From Corynebacterium marinum DSM 44953 (GTDB lineage: Bacteria; Actinomycetota; Actinomycetes; Mycobacteriales; Mycobacteriaceae), in the NCBI RefSeq assembly GCF_000835165.1, contig NZ_CP007790.1, positions 744,001 to 808,000 of the forward strand: DNA of 64,000 nt. The letters are read 5' to 3'. Shown here piece after piece: positions 53,090-62,755 of this stretch (the first letter of the stretch is position 1; the number at the start of each line of letters is the position of its first letter). The notes beneath the pieces were generated by a model. The model did no database searches. It was not told the DNA's origin and saw only the letters and a list, made by a program, of their open reading frames with translations. Made by a program: the position numbers and the translations under genes.

Positions 53090-53105
53090 GTACCGGCTCG
53101 ACGGC
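53090..53105 (+). other. 16-base palindrome in the phoH leader
   Basis: GAGCCGGTACCGGCTC, a perfect palindrome in the long region between a possible promoter (TTAGCCT near 53037) and the PhoH start at 53177. It could form a hairpin in a leader of about 130 bases or bind a dimeric protein. Confidence 0.4.
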
Positions 53106-53176
53106 CGTGCCCCGAGATGATGTTGGACCGTGGCGGTGACGGGTACCCGGCCCGCCACACCAGGGGAGCCTGCGCC

Positions 53177-54550
53177 ATGTTCGACTCGACCACCGACTAC
53201 CTCACCGCCCGCGACCTGGACGGCCACTCGGCCGTCGACACACGAACCTACGTCATCGACACCTCCGTCCTGCTCAGCGACCCGTGGGCCCTGCGCAAGT
53301 TCTCAGAGCACGAGGTGGTGCTGCCGGTCGTGGTGATCACCGAGCTGGAGGGCAAGCGCCATCACCCGGAACTCGGCTGGTTCGCGCGTCAGGCGTTGCG
53401 GATGCTGGAGGATCTGCGCTCCACCTACGAGGGCCTCGATCAACCCGTGCCCGTCAACGCCGAGGGCGGCACCCTGCGGGTCGAGCTCAACCACCAGGAC
53501 CAGTCGCAGCTTCCGGCGGCCTTCCGCGGGACGGAGGGGGACCACCGCATCCTCGCCTGCGCTCTCAACCTCCAGCGCGAGGGGCGGGACACCACGCTCG
53601 TCACCAAGGACGTGCCGCTGCGGGTGAAGGCCGGCGCGGTCGGTCTGCAGGCCGACGAGTACCACGCCCAGGATGTCGTGCTCACCGGCTACACCGGTAT
53701 CGCGGACGCGCACACCGACGCAGAAACCATCGACACCCTCTACCGCGAGGGGGAGGCGCAGCTCGCCGACACCGCCATGACCGACTCAGGCGACTACGTC
53801 GCCGAGCTACCCGTCCACTGCGGTATCCGGTTGACCACGTCCACCCAGTCCGCGCTGGGGCGCATCACCCGCGACGGCGGCGTGCGTCTGGTGCGCGGCG
53901 ACCAGCAGGCCTTCGGCCTTCAGGGGCGTTCGGCGGAGCAGCGCATCGCCCTCGACCTGCTGCTGGACAACCACGTCGGCATCATCTCCATCGGTGGGCG
54001 GGCCGGCACCGGGAAGTCGGCGCTGGCGCTGTGCGCCGGGCTGGAGGCGGTGCTCGAACGCAACGAGCACCGCCGCATCGTCGTCTTCCGTCCCCTCTAC
54101 GCCGTGGGCGGGCAGAACCTGGGCTACCTGCCGGGTTCCGAGACCGAGAAGATGAACCCCTGGGCTCAGGCGGTCTTCGACACCTTGGACGGACTCGTCT
54201 CGGACAACGTCATGGAGGAGATCCAGGCGCGCGGTCTGATCGAGGTCCTCCCGCTGACCCACATCCGCGGCCGCTCCCTCCACGACTCCTTCGTCATCGT
54301 CGACGAGGCGCAGTCCCTGGAGCGCAACGTGCTGCTGACCGTCCTCTCCCGCCTCGGCCGGGGGTCGCGCGTCGTGCTCACACACGACGTCGCGCAGCGG
54401 GACAACCTGCGGGTGGGCCGCCACGACGGCGTCCAGGCGGTCATCGAGAAGCTGAAGGACCACGAGCTGTTCGCGCACATCACGCTGCAGCGTTCCGAGC
54501 GTTCGGCTATCGCGGAACTGGTCACCGATCTGCTCGAGGACGGGTCCTAG
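53177..54550 (+). CDS. PIN-PhoH fusion protein (PhoH2 type)
   Basis: A 457-residue protein: N-terminal PIN ribonuclease domain ([12 protein letters not shown] near residue 18, later DHRILACAL and [10 protein letters not shown]) and a C-terminal PhoH ATPase with Walker [11 protein letters not shown] near residue 275 and Walker [11 protein letters not shown] near residue 375. Such PhoH2 proteins are ATP-dependent RNA-unwinding ribonucleases. The frame extends upstream, but ATG 53177 has AGGGGAG before it and gives the family start. The leader is unusually long. The GNAT gene follows after 72 bases. Confidence 0.9.
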   Translation: MFDSTTDYLTARDLDGHSAVDTRTYVIDTSVLLSDPWALRKFSEHEVVLPVVVITELEGKRHHPELGWFARQALRMLEDLRSTYEGLDQPVPVNAEGGTLRVELNHQDQSQLPAAFRGTEGDHRILACALNLQREGRDTTLVTKDVPLRVKAGAVGLQADEYHAQDVVLTGYTGIADAHTDAETIDTLYREGEAQLADTAMTDSGDYVAELPVHCGIRLTTSTQSALGRITRDGGVRLVRGDQQAFGLQGRSAEQRIALDLLLDNHVGIISIGGRAGTGKSALALCAGLEAVLERNEHRRIVVFRPLYAVGGQNLGYLPGSETEKMNPWAQAVFDTLDGLVSDNVMEEIQARGLIEVLPLTHIRGRSLHDSFVIVDEAQSLERNVLLTVLSRLGRGSRVVLTHDVAQRDNLRVGRHDGVQAVIEKLKDHELFAHITLQRSERSAIAELVTDLLEDGS

Positions 54551-54622
54551 GGGCGGTCGCCGGGAGGGCCCGCGCACGCCCAGCGTTTGCGGGCCCTGCG
54601 ACGGGTGGGCAACAATGTCGGC

Positions 54623-55150
54623 ATGGCAGATGTGACCTTCACGCTCCGACCCATCCGTCCCGAGGACTATCCCCAGGTCCGCGCCATCTACGAGACTGGC
54701 CTGGAATCCGGCCACGCGACGTATGAGACGCAGGCGCCGACCTGGCAGCAGTTCTCCCGGTCGAAGATCCTGGAAACCGTGTTCGTCGCGGTGGACGTCG
54801 AAGACCCCGACAAGTTGCTGGGCTGGGTGGCCGCGGCACCCATATCCAGCCGTTCCGTCTTTCACGGCGTCGTCGAGAACTCCATCTACATCCACCCTGA
54901 CGCACGCGGCCGGGGGGTGGCGGGCGCGCTCCTGGACAAGCTCATCGAGGTGTGCCAGGGCCTGCACAAGTGGGGCATCCACGCCTGGGTTTTCCCCGAG
55001 AACGAGGGCTCGGCGGCGCTGCACGTCTCCCGCGGCTTCGAGAAGGTGGGCACCTTCCGGCACCTGGCGAAGATGAACTACGGCGACATGGCCGGCCAGT
55101 GGCGCGACACCGTCGTCTACGAGAAGCTGCTGCCCAAGCCGGGGGAGTAG
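54623..55150 (+). CDS. GNAT acetyltransferase (phosphinothricin acetyltransferase-like)
   Basis: A 175-residue GNAT of the PAT/methionine-sulfoximine acetyltransferase group. The acetyl-CoA loop is IHPDARGRGVAGALLDKLIE near residue 92; the start LRPIRPEDYPQVRAIYETGLESGHATYETQAPTW is typical of the group. It probably N-acetylates amino-acid analogues or methionine sulfone/sulfoximine. The promoter is not clear. A short hairpin at 55153-55166 covers its end and that of the convergent pump gene. Confidence 0.87.
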   Translation: MADVTFTLRPIRPEDYPQVRAIYETGLESGHATYETQAPTWQQFSRSKILETVFVAVDVEDPDKLLGWVAAAPISSRSVFHGVVENSIYIHPDARGRGVAGALLDKLIEVCQGLHKWGIHAWVFPENEGSAALHVSRGFEKVGTFRHLAKMNYGDMAGQWRDTVVYEKLLPKPGE

Positions 55151-55152
55151 CG

Positions 55153-55166
55153 GGCGGGAATCCGCC
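55153..55166. terminator. Short bidirectional hairpin
   Basis: GGCGG-GAAT-CCGCC between the convergent GNAT and DHA2 genes; the outer GTAG/CTAC can extend the stem. No T run. Confidence 0.4.
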
Positions 55167-56722
55167 TACTCCACCGTCTCCTTGAGCTTGTCCTGCCTGA
55201 CAGGCAGGAGAATGAACATGGCGAAAAGCGTCAGCGGCACCATGAGCAGGAAGACCGGCGCGAGACCGTCGTTGTAGCTGCTCAGGATCACCTCCCGGAT
55301 GGGGGCGGGCAGCTGGATCACGGCCTCCGGGGTCAGCGAATTCGCGGCACCGCCGCCCGCGGAGAACTGTTCCGCGTAGGCTTGCCCCTCCTCGCCCATC
55401 TGTGCGAAGGCGCCGGGCAGGCGGTCGGCGAGGTTGGCCTGCAGGTTGTGGATGAACATCGCGCCGACCAGGGAGGCGCCGAGGGCGGAGCCGATCTGCC
55501 GGAAGAAGTTGTTTGCGGCGGTGGCGGTGCCCACGATCTGGATCGGGAAAGAGTTCTGCACGATGAGCACCAGCACCTGCATCACCAGACCGAGGCCGAA
55601 GCCGAAGAGGAAGAAGATGATGCCCAGCTGGACCAGCGTGGTCTCCACCGTCAGCCGGGACATCAGCCACAGCGCGCCGGACATGACGCCCAAGCCGACG
55701 ACGGGGTAGATCTTGTAGTTCCCGGACCTGGCGATGAGAAAGCCCACGCTCGTCGAGGTGCCGATCATGCCCACCATCATCGGGATCATCATCAGTCCCG
55801 CGTCGGTCGGGGTCAGGGAGTGGACCATCTGCAGGTACGTCGGCAGGTAGCCCAGCGCGCCCATCATGGCCAGGCCCATGACGGTGCCGGAGACGGTGGT
55901 CAGGGTCATGTTGCGGTTGCGGAACAGGTCCATCGGGATGAGCGGGTTCGTCGCCTTCAGCTCGACGAGAATGAACAGGATCGCGCCGATGACGGTGGTG
56001 GCGATCAGGCCCAGGATGACGGGGTCGCCCCACTCGTACTCGGTGCCGCCCCACGTGGCCAGCAGGATCAACGAGGCGGTGGTGACGGTCATCAGCGCGG
56101 TGCCCAGCCAGTCGTAGCGGAGGTTGTCCCGGCTGCCGGTGCGCAGGCGGAGGGCCAGCAGGGAGACGGTGAAGGCGAGGAGACCGAGGGGGACGTTGAT
56201 CCACAGTCCCCAGCGCCAGCCGGGGCCGTCGGTGAACCAGCCGCCGAGGACCGGGCCGAGCACGGAACTCACGCCGAACATCGCGCCCATGATGCCCATG
56301 AACTTGCCGCGCTGGCGGGCCGGGACCACCTCGGCGACGATGGCCTGGGAGGTGACCATCATGCCGCCGGCGCCGAAGCCCTGGATGGCCCGGGCGACGA
56401 CCAGCAACTCCATCGACTGTGCGAAGCCGCCCATGGTGGAGCCGACGACAAAAGTGCCGATGCCGAAGAGGTAGAGCCACTTGCGCCCCACCATGTCGCC
56501 CAGTTTTCCGAAGATCGGCATGGCGATGGTCATGGTGACCATGAAGCCGGAGATGACCCAGCTCATGTGGTTGACGCCGCCGAGCTCGCCGACGATGGTC
56601 GGCAGGGCGGTGGAGAAGATCATCTGGCCCAGCGAGCTCATGAGCATCGTGGTCAGGAGGGCGCCGAAGATGAGGCCGACGCGCTGGGCCGGCGCCTCGG
56701 GGCGGGTGGCGGTGGTTACCAA
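55166..56722 (-). CDS. DHA2-family MFS drug transporter
   Basis: A 518-residue, 14-helix proton-driven exporter. Motif A GKLGDMVGRKWLY follows helix 2 and motif C-like GVSSVLGPVLGGWFTDGPGWRWGLWINVP lies in helices 5-6. The start is TTG 56722, chosen because AAAGGA stands 6 bases before it; this site lies within the end of the TetR gene and the two frames overlap by 7 bases. It is thus translationally coupled to its likely repressor. The substrates are unknown. Confidence 0.86.
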   Translation of the reverse strand: MVTTATRPEAPAQRVGLIFGALLTTMLMSSLGQMIFSTALPTIVGELGGVNHMSWVISGFMVTMTIAMPIFGKLGDMVGRKWLYLFGIGTFVVGSTMGGFAQSMELLVVARAIQGFGAGGMMVTSQAIVAEVVPARQRGKFMGIMGAMFGVSSVLGPVLGGWFTDGPGWRWGLWINVPLGLLAFTVSLLALRLRTGSRDNLRYDWLGTALMTVTTASLILLATWGGTEYEWGDPVILGLIATTVIGAILFILVELKATNPLIPMDLFRNRNMTLTTVSGTVMGLAMMGALGYLPTYLQMVHSLTPTDAGLMMIPMMVGMIGTSTSVGFLIARSGNYKIYPVVGLGVMSGALWLMSRLTVETTLVQLGIIFFLFGFGLGLVMQVLVLIVQNSFPIQIVGTATAANNFFRQIGSALGASLVGAMFIHNLQANLADRLPGAFAQMGEEGQAYAEQFSAGGGAANSLTPEAVIQLPAPIREVILSSYNDGLAPVFLLMVPLTLFAMFILLPVRQDKLKETVE

Positions 56723-57390
56723 GACAGTTCCTTTGCGAAGTCGGAGATGAGCTGACCGGTCTCGGGCAGCATGCGTGCCCCGGCGGCGTGGTCGGAGTGG
56801 GGGGCGGACTGCCGGCTCAGGCGGGACATGTGGAGCCACACGCTCTCGCGGATGAGCGCGGCGATGATGGAGGCCTCGATCTCGGGGGGCTGGTCGCCGA
56901 GCCTGCGGTCGGCGGGGTGCCGCTCGAGGTGGTCGAGGATGAGCTGGTGGATCAGTTTCGCCTGTTCCCGGAAGCGGTTGACCGACATCATCGCCACGGA
57001 GGGTTCGGCGGCGATGATGCGGTGGCGCCGTTCCCGCAGGATGTTCAGGAACTCCTGGTCCGCACCGGCCTCGATGTCCTCGCTCTCGGCGTCCGACAGG
57101 GTGGCCACGACCTGTTCCAGCGCGGATTTCACGAGGTTGTCGGAGGGGGTCTCCACCAGCAGCTGACGCCGGTCCTCGGCGATCGACATGGGGGGAATGC
57201 CGAGGACGGCCTCGTCCTTGGACTCCATGTAGTTGAAGAAGGTGCGGCGTGAAATATCCGCGGCGCGGCAGATGTCCTCGACGGTGACGTCGGCGAAGCC
57301 GTGCTTTTCGACGAGATCCGTGGCCGCATCCTCAATTCGTCGGCGTGTGGCCTGGCGTTTCCTCTCCCGGAGTGGGGTCTCATCAATCAT
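56716..57390 (-). CDS. TetR-family repressor of the DHA2 pump
   Basis: A 224-residue TetR regulator with HTH at residues 14-58 (TRRRIEDAATDLVEKHGFADVTVEDICRAADISRRTFFNYMESKDEAVLG). It is the first gene of the tetR-pump unit, with the pump start inside its 3' end. The promoter region contains three AGTGCA/TGCACT half-sites at 57410-57433 in alternating orientation, fitting autoregulation. TAAGGT lies 8 bases before the ATG, so the start is near-leaderless. Confidence 0.88.
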   Translation of the reverse strand: MIDETPLRERKRQATRRRIEDAATDLVEKHGFADVTVEDICRAADISRRTFFNYMESKDEAVLGIPPMSIAEDRRQLLVETPSDNLVKSALEQVVATLSDAESEDIEAGADQEFLNILRERRHRIIAAEPSVAMMSVNRFREQAKLIHQLILDHLERHPADRRLGDQPPEIEASIIAALIRESVWLHMSRLSRQSAPHSDHAAGARMLPETGQLISDFAKELSW

Positions 57391-57404
57391 GAGATCATAC
57401 CTTA

Positions 57405-57433
57405 CACTCAGTGCACCTTTGCACTCAAGTGCA
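57405..57433. promoter_or_regulatory. Candidate TetR operator with three half-sites
   Basis: AGTGCA (57410-57415), TGCACT (57420-57425) and AGTGCA (57428-57433) give two overlapping inverted repeats: GTGCA-N4-TGCAC and TGCACT-N2-AGTGCA. CACTCAGTG adjoins at the left. They lie 15-45 bases upstream of the TetR start. Confidence 0.55.
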
Positions 57434-57465
57434 CATTTTCGGGGGCGGTGTCGTCTGGTTGGGGG

Positions 57466-57471
57466 TAGTCT
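57466..57471 (+). promoter_or_regulatory. -10 element, near-leaderless promoter
   Basis: TAGTCT lies 8 bases before the ATG at 57480; no ribosome binding site is present. Confidence 0.45.
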
Positions 57472-57479
57472 CGATCCTG

Positions 57480-58442
57480 ATGATTCTGCGCCGTGTCCAC
57501 GCGTTCCGTCAGCGGAACCTCCCCGACCACCACTTCCCCGGTCTCACGCGGGGCAGGGCAGGTGAGCTCCGCACGGCACTGCGCCGCACCCTCGCGGAGA
57601 AGGGCGCGACCGTGCGTTTCGACGGCCGCCACGCCATCATCGAGCACCCCCGGCGCGGCCGCGTTACCGTGAATCTGGAGAATCTCCTCGGCGACGTCGC
57701 CTCCTCCCAGCACCCCAGGGCGGCGCGCACCATGGCCCGGGCGTTCGTCACCACCGTCCTCGAGGACGAGCACGCGGAGGACCTCGGCACCGCCGACCTC
57801 TACGCGGGCCTGCGCCTGCGCCTCGCACCCACGAAGAACCTCGTTCCGGAGGAGGCCGACATCGTCGCTTCCGCCACGCTCAACGAGTTCACCGCCGACA
57901 CCGCCGTCACCCTCGTCCTGGACACGGAACGCTCCATCCAGACCATGCCACTGGCGCGGCTCCGGGAGGTCGACAGCCTGGACACCCTCGTCCGCGCCGC
58001 CCGGAACAACCTGCGCGGGGAACTCCTCGGCGCGAGGGTGCACGCGCAGAACCACCCGGGTTCCGAGCAGCGCCCCGGGGCGCGTTTCCGCTCCTTCGAG
58101 TCGGGCAGCTATTACGTCGCGTCGGCGCCGATTCTCCTGGAAGAGGTGCTCCGCGCCTGGGCGCCGGATCTCGACCAGTCCCGTGGCGTCCTCTTCGCCG
58201 TCCCCTCCCGGCACATCCTGCTCGCCCGCGACATCAGCACCGGGGAGGACCTCCTCCAGGGGCTGGGCAGGCTCGCACCCGTCGCCGCGCAGCTCGCGGT
58301 CGACGGCCCGCACACCGTCTCGCCGCTGCTGCACATGTGGCACGAGGGCGAGGTGTCCACCCTGTCCTCCTTCGATCCGCAGGCGCGGGAGCTGAAGATC
58401 AGCCCCACGCCCTACCTCATGGACCTCATCGCCCGGGGCTGA
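57480..58442 (+). CDS. Hypothetical protein, 320 residues
   Basis: I do not recognise a named function. The 320-residue product is soluble, without signal peptide or helix spans; the N-terminal 110 residues (ATVRFDGRHAIIEHPRRGRVTVNLENLLGDVASS) recall the DUF1444-like style, followed by a second alpha/beta region (VTLVLDTERSIQTMPLARLREV, RGVLFAVPSRHILLARDIS) with a similar build. The start ATG 57480 follows a TAGTCT -10 box by 8 bases. It is divergent from the TetR gene with 89 bases between and ends at a long hairpin. Confidence 0.68.
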   Translation: MILRRVHAFRQRNLPDHHFPGLTRGRAGELRTALRRTLAEKGATVRFDGRHAIIEHPRRGRVTVNLENLLGDVASSQHPRAARTMARAFVTTVLEDEHAEDLGTADLYAGLRLRLAPTKNLVPEEADIVASATLNEFTADTAVTLVLDTERSIQTMPLARLREVDSLDTLVRAARNNLRGELLGARVHAQNHPGSEQRPGARFRSFESGSYYVASAPILLEEVLRAWAPDLDQSRGVLFAVPSRHILLARDISTGEDLLQGLGRLAPVAAQLAVDGPHTVSPLLHMWHEGEVSTLSSFDPQARELKISPTPYLMDLIARG

Positions 58443-58450
58443 GAATCACG

Positions 58451-58499
58451 GACGCCCCGCGGCGCCCGGGCCTGACGGCGGCGGGCGACGCGGGGCGTC
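58451..58499. terminator. Bidirectional terminator
   Basis: 11-bp stem GACGCCCCGCG (58451-58461) with CGCGGGGCGTC (58489-58499), continued inside by GCGCCCG/CGGGCG, between the convergent unknown gene and fumC. Confidence 0.82.
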
Positions 58500-58513
58500 A
58501 ATAAGCGGGAGGA

Positions 58514-59914
58514 CTAGTCGCGGTCGGTGTTGGCCATCGCGAGGACGTCGAGGCGCTTGTCCAGCTCCTCCTCGGTGAGGGTCTCGCCGTCGACGAAGCC
58601 CATGTCGATGACGGTCTGGCGGATGGTCTTGCCCTCTGCCAGAGCGGTCTTGGCCACCTTGGCGGCGTTCTCGTAGCCGATCGCGGAGTTCAGCGGGGTC
58701 ACGATGGACGGCGAGGACTCCGCCAGGGTGCGCATGCGCTCCACGTTCGGCTCGATGCCGTCGACCAGGTTCTCCGCGAAAACGCGGGCCGTGTTGGCCA
58801 GCAGACGGGAGGACTCGAGGACGTTGCGTGCCATGACGGGGATGAACACGTTGAGCTCGAACTGGCCCTGGGTGCCGGCGAACGCGACGGCGGCGTCGTT
58901 GCCGATGACCTGGGCGGAGACCTGGGTGGCGGTCTCGCACAGGACCGGGTTGACCTTGCCCGGCATGATGGAGGAGCCCGGCTGCAGGTCCGGCAGGTGG
59001 ATCTCCGCGAAACCGGTCAGCGGGCCGGAGCCCATGAGACGGATGTCGTTGGCGATCTTGTACAGGGAGACGGCCACGGTACGCATGGCGCCGGAGAACT
59101 CGACGAGCGCGTCGCGGTTGGCCTGCGCCTCGAAGTGGTTCTTCGCCTCGGAGAGCTCCGCCACGCCGGTGAGCTTCTTGAGCTCCTCGGTGACCTTCGC
59201 GCCGAAGTCGGCCGGGGTGTTGAGGCCGGTGCCCACGGCGGTGCCGCCGATCGGCAGCTCGCCCAGGCGCTCGACGGTGGACTCGATGCGCTCGATGCCC
59301 AGCTCGATCTGGCGGGCGTAGCCGCCGAACTCCTGGCCCAGGGTGACCGGGACAGCGTCCATGAGGTGGGTGCGGCCGGACTTGACGATGTCCTTCCACT
59401 CCACGGCCTTCTTCGCCAGGGACTCATGCAGGACCTTCAGGCCCGGGATGAGGTCGTTGACCGCTGCCTCGGTGGCCGCGACGTGGGTGGCGGTGGGGAA
59501 GGTGTCGTTGGAGGACTGGCCCATGTTGACGTGGTCGTTCGGGTGGACCTCGACGCCCTTGGCCTTCGCGATGGAGGCGATGACCTCGTTGGTGTTCATG
59601 TTGGACGAGGTGCCGGAACCGGTCTGGAACACATCGATGGGGAACTCGGCGTCGTGCGTCCCGTCGGCGATCTCGCGGGCGGCGGCGACGATGGCGTCGG
59701 CCTGCTCCGTCGGCAGGAGGCCACGCTCCTCGTTGACGATCGCGCAGGCGGCCTTGAGCAGGCCCATCGCGCGGATCTGAGCGGACTCGAGGCCGCGGCC
59801 GGAGATCGGGAAGTTCTCCACGGCACGCTGGGTCTGGGCACGCCACAGTGCGTTCACCGGGACCTTGACCTCACCCATGGTGTCGTGTTCGATGCGGAAT
59901 TCCTGCTCGGTCAT
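58514..59914 (-). CDS. fumC: Fumarate hydratase, class II
   Basis: A 466-residue, iron-free fumarase of the TCA cycle. Signature [12 protein letters not shown] holds the mobile SS loop; [16 protein letters not shown] and [17 protein letters not shown] are the substrate-binding segments. It should also take the fumarate released by the nag pathway. AAAGGTGG lies before the ATG. glpX is 117 bases upstream on the same strand; an inverted repeat GTACGGGCC/GGCCCGTAC at 59982-60009 lies between. Confidence 0.96.
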   Translation of the reverse strand: MTEQEFRIEHDTMGEVKVPVNALWRAQTQRAVENFPISGRGLESAQIRAMGLLKAACAIVNEERGLLPTEQADAIVAAAREIADGTHDAEFPIDVFQTGSGTSSNMNTNEVIASIAKAKGVEVHPNDHVNMGQSSNDTFPTATHVAATEAAVNDLIPGLKVLHESLAKKAVEWKDIVKSGRTHLMDAVPVTLGQEFGGYARQIELGIERIESTVERLGELPIGGTAVGTGLNTPADFGAKVTEELKKLTGVAELSEAKNHFEAQANRDALVEFSGAMRTVAVSLYKIANDIRLMGSGPLTGFAEIHLPDLQPGSSIMPGKVNPVLCETATQVSAQVIGNDAAVAFAGTQGQFELNVFIPVMARNVLESSRLLANTARVFAENLVDGIEPNVERMRTLAESSPSIVTPLNSAIGYENAAKVAKTALAEGKTIRQTVIDMGFVDGETLTEEELDKRLDVLAMANTDRD

Positions 59915-59981
59915 GGATAAACCACCTTTTGTCTGTAGAACGAACGTGTGAAAACTGCCCGGCAGGGGGGAGTGGAACGTC

Positions 59982-60009
59982 GTACGGGCCGCCGGGACAT
60001 GGCCCGTAC
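59982..60009 (-). other. Inverted repeat between glpX and fumC
   Basis: Perfect 9-bp arms GTACGGGCC and GGCCCGTAC around 10 bases. No T run follows on the minus strand, so it may be a weak terminator of glpX or an operator of fumC. Confidence 0.4.
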
Positions 60010-60031
60010 AAGTATGCCGGATGATACCGGT

Positions 60032-61045
60032 CTAGGCGGAAGGATCCTTGGAGTAGTCGATCACGGAGTACTCCTGCAGCTTGGCCAGCTGGTGGCGGGA
60101 CTCGACGAAGCGGACGGTGCCGGACTTCGAGCGCATTACCAGGGACCGGGTGGTGGCGCCGTTGGCGCGGTAGGACACGCCGCGGAGCATGTCGCCGTTG
60201 GTCACGCCGGTGGCCGCGAAGTAGCAGTTGTCGGAGGATACGAGGTCGTTGATGCCCAGAACGGAGTCGAGATCAAGGCCCGCATCGCGTGCGCGGCCGG
60301 CCTCCTCGTCGGAGGTGGGCCAGAGCTTGCCCTGGATCTCGCCGCCCATGCACTTGAGGGCGCAGGCCGTGATGATGCCCTCGGGGGTGCCGCCGATGCC
60401 CATGGCCATGTCGATGGAGTTGGAGTCCTGTGCGGCGGCGATGGCGCCCGCGACGTCGCCGTCGGAGATGAGGCGAACCTTGGCACCCGCGCGGCGGATG
60501 TCGGTGATCAGCTCGAGGTGGCGGGGGCGGTCCAGCACGACGATGGTGACGTCGGCTGGCTTGATGCCCTTGGCCTTGGCGACGGCGTTGATGTTGTGGG
60601 CGACCGGCGCCTCGATGTCGATGGTGCCCGCGGCCTCCGGGCCCACGGCGATCTTGTCCATGTAGAACACGGCGGAGGGATCGTACATGGAGCCGCGCTC
60701 GGCGGCCGCGATGATCGAGATGGCGTTGGGGCGGCCCTCGGCCATCAGGGTGGTTCCGTCGACGGGATCGACGGCGATGTCCACCTCGGCGCCCTGGCCG
60801 TTGCCCACGCGCTCGCCGTTGTAGAGCATCGGGGCCTCGTCCTTCTCGCCCTCGCCGATCACTACGACGCCGTTCATGTTCACGGAGTTGATGAGCTGGC
60901 GCATCGCGTCCACTGCCGCGCCGTCACCCTCCTCCTTCATCCCCCGGCCGACCCAACGCCCCGATGCCAGTGCGGCCGCCTCGGTGACGCGAACCAACTC
61001 CATCGCGAGGTTACGATCGGGTGCTTCGGGGTGGGGTGCATTCAT
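60032..61045 (-). CDS. glpX: Fructose-1,6-bisphosphatase, class II
   Basis: A 337-residue GlpX-type enzyme, the gluconeogenic phosphatase of actinobacteria (also named fbp). Metal-binding segments [11 protein letters not shown] near residue 58 and [12 protein letters not shown] near residue 88 are intact, with DRPRHLELI and GIGGTPEGI further on. AGGAGG stands upstream of the ATG. It is divergent from the DUF4245 gene, 187 bases away. Confidence 0.95.
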   Translation of the reverse strand: MNAPHPEAPDRNLAMELVRVTEAAALASGRWVGRGMKEEGDGAAVDAMRQLINSVNMNGVVVIGEGEKDEAPMLYNGERVGNGQGAEVDIAVDPVDGTTLMAEGRPNAISIIAAAERGSMYDPSAVFYMDKIAVGPEAAGTIDIEAPVAHNINAVAKAKGIKPADVTIVVLDRPRHLELITDIRRAGAKVRLISDGDVAGAIAAAQDSNSIDMAMGIGGTPEGIITACALKCMGGEIQGKLWPTSDEEAGRARDAGLDLDSVLGINDLVSSDNCYFAATGVTNGDMLRGVSYRANGATTRSLVMRSKSGTVRFVESRHQLAKLQEYSVIDYSKDPSA

Positions 61046-61219
61046 GTTTAACGGCCTCCTGCGGGCAAGGTATGTGCGTGTGACTGGCTCAGTGGAGGTT
61101 GTCCACCCGCCTCCCGGCTATTGTTCCACCTCTTCGGCCCGCCGGTGAGGGTTTCTCCACCCGAAAGAGGGGGGTGCGCCACATCTGGAGGAGGAATTCC
61201 TGAACTGGCGCCGTTCTGA

Positions 61220-61225
61220 CATACT
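61220..61225 (+). promoter_or_regulatory. -10 element of a leaderless promoter
   Basis: CATACT lies 7 bases before the GTG at 61233; no ribosome binding site intervenes. Confidence 0.45.
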
Positions 61226-61232
61226 TGGGGCC

Positions 61233-61805
61233 GTGTCTGCAGCGGAAAAGCCCAGGATCTTCCAGAGCGGCCGGGATATGATCCTGTCGCTCCTCGTCGT
61301 CGTCGTTCTCATGGTCGTCAGCGTCGGTGCCACCGGCCTGTGCAGCTATGAACCGGGAACCCCGGAGAACGGGCCCGTGCGCGAGGTCGACGCCCGCACC
61401 TTCATGGGGATGGAGGCCCGCGCGGCGTCCTTCCCGCTGCGCCTGCCGGAGAGCCCCGAGGGGTGGACCACCAACTCGGCCCGCCGCAGCCAGGTGGAGC
61501 AGACTCCCTCGCCCGTCGTCGGCTGGGTGACCGCCGAGGGCGGTTTCATCCAGCTCACCCAGACTTCGCTGCCGCTCGCCGACGCCGTCCGCGGCATCGA
61601 CTCCCACCGCCGCGACCTGGACCGCACCATCGACGTCGCCGGTTACCAGGTGGAGGTCTACCACTCCGAGGAATCGGACGTCCGTGACCTCTGGGCGGTG
61701 GACATGGGTGACGCCCGACTGTTGTTCGGCGGTGCCAGCAGGGAAGAGGATTTCCTCACCATCATCGAGGCCACCGTCACCTCTGAGCCGCTGCCGAGCT
61801 CCTGA
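61233..61805 (+). CDS. DUF4245 membrane-anchored protein
   Basis: A 190-residue protein with one N-terminal membrane helix (about residues 17-36, ILSLLVVVVLMVVSVGATGL) and an extracytoplasmic domain with GWVTAEGGFIQLTQTS and YHSEESDVRDLWAVDMGDARLLFGG. This is the actinobacterial family DUF4245, usually found between glpX and xseB as here. Function unknown. Start GTG 61233 is leaderless. Its 3' end overlaps the remnant on the other strand by 29 bases. Confidence 0.88.
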   Translation: MSAAEKPRIFQSGRDMILSLLVVVVLMVVSVGATGLCSYEPGTPENGPVREVDARTFMGMEARAASFPLRLPESPEGWTTNSARRSQVEQTPSPVVGWVTAEGGFIQLTQTSLPLADAVRGIDSHRRDLDRTIDVAGYQVEVYHSEESDVRDLWAVDMGDARLLFGGASREEDFLTIIEATVTSEPLPSS

Positions 61806-62428
61806 CGCGGGCGCCCGTCGCGAGAATCCTCCTGAGCCCGAGCCCGGTGAGGACCGCGACCGTGGTGGCCATGGCCACGCCCGTCCCCACGAAGGAGATC
61901 AACAGCACGGGGGCCGGGGTGGTGGCGTCCACGAAGGGGCCCGGCAGGAGGGTGCACACCAGTCCCGCCAGCCAGGCGACCATGGTCAGGGGAATTCACC
62001 GCCCTGCGCGCGGCACGGTCCGACGTAGCACGGTCCACTGGGCTACGGGAATGGCTGAGAGCAGAATGAAGGCCCCCGGCACCAGCACGGCCCACGTCCC
62101 CGCCTGTGTCATCTCCACATGTACGCCCGCCTCCGTCAACGTCGAGGGGAGCATGCCCAGCGACCACGCGAGTACCGCGCCCACCGTCGTTGCCGCCACC
62201 CACTGGAGCGGCGGCACATCGCCCCGAGTGCCAGCAGGAGCCCCTCGGCCGCTCCCAGTGCGATGAGGAGCGCGTAGGTGGCCACGGCCCCAGATCTGCG
62301 GTCGTGGCTACCGCGAAGTCCGCCGTCGGGGCCAGGAATCCGGGACTCTCTCCCGTCACCACGAAACCGGTCCACCGGCCCAGCGAGAAGGGGCGCGGTT
62401 CCGGGACCGCCCACTCTGTCCCGCTCAC
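61777..62428 (-). pseudogene. Decayed membrane protein gene
   Basis: A hydrophobic coding trace runs through several frames: it opens at GTG 62428 (SGTEWAVPEPRPFSLGRW...), shifts near 62280 to a frame reading VATYALLIALGAAEGLLLALG, shifts again near 62220 to PPLQWVAATTVGAVLAWSLGMLP, meets an in-frame stop at 61996-61998 and continues in the same frame to a stop at 61777. Together they make one roughly 210-residue protein with about four to five membrane helices, broken by two frameshifts and one stop. No function is known. Sequencing error is possible but would need three separate faults. Confidence 0.75.
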
Positions 62429-62477
62429 GCGGTCCGGGGTAATGGCATGGACGCCGGTCGACGGGTAGACAAAACCG

Positions 62478-62735
62478 CTAGTCTTCGGCCGGGCGTACGT
62501 TGCCCAGCGCCTCCTCCACGCGGCGGGCGGCGCCGTCGAGGTGCTCCTCGCAGCGCCGCGCGAGAGATTCTCCGCGTTCCCAGTACTTCAAGGACTCGTC
62601 GAGCCCCATCTGGCCGAGCTCGAGGATTTTCACGGTTTCGATGAGTTCGTCGCGCGCCTGCTCGTAGCTGAGGTCGGCCACGTCGGGGAAGGCGTTCTGG
62701 CCGGCTTGGCCGCTACCCACCACATTGTCGTTCAT
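62478..62735 (-). CDS. xseB: Exodeoxyribonuclease VII small subunit
   Basis: An 85-residue XseB with the family core [48 protein letters not shown]. It binds XseA to form exonuclease VII, which degrades single-stranded DNA. It lies 20 bases after xseA on the same strand and is co-transcribed. Confidence 0.93.
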   Translation of the reverse strand: MNDNVVGSGQAGQNAFPDVADLSYEQARDELIETVKILELGQMGLDESLKYWERGESLARRCEEHLDGAARRVEEALGNVRPAED

Positions 62736-62755
62736 GCTCTGTCTCCTTGGAAGTT

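Noticed and set aside
61996..62217. Separate small membrane protein gene of 73 codons
   Set aside because: It joins in sequence sense with fragments in other frames on both sides, so one broken gene is the simpler reading.
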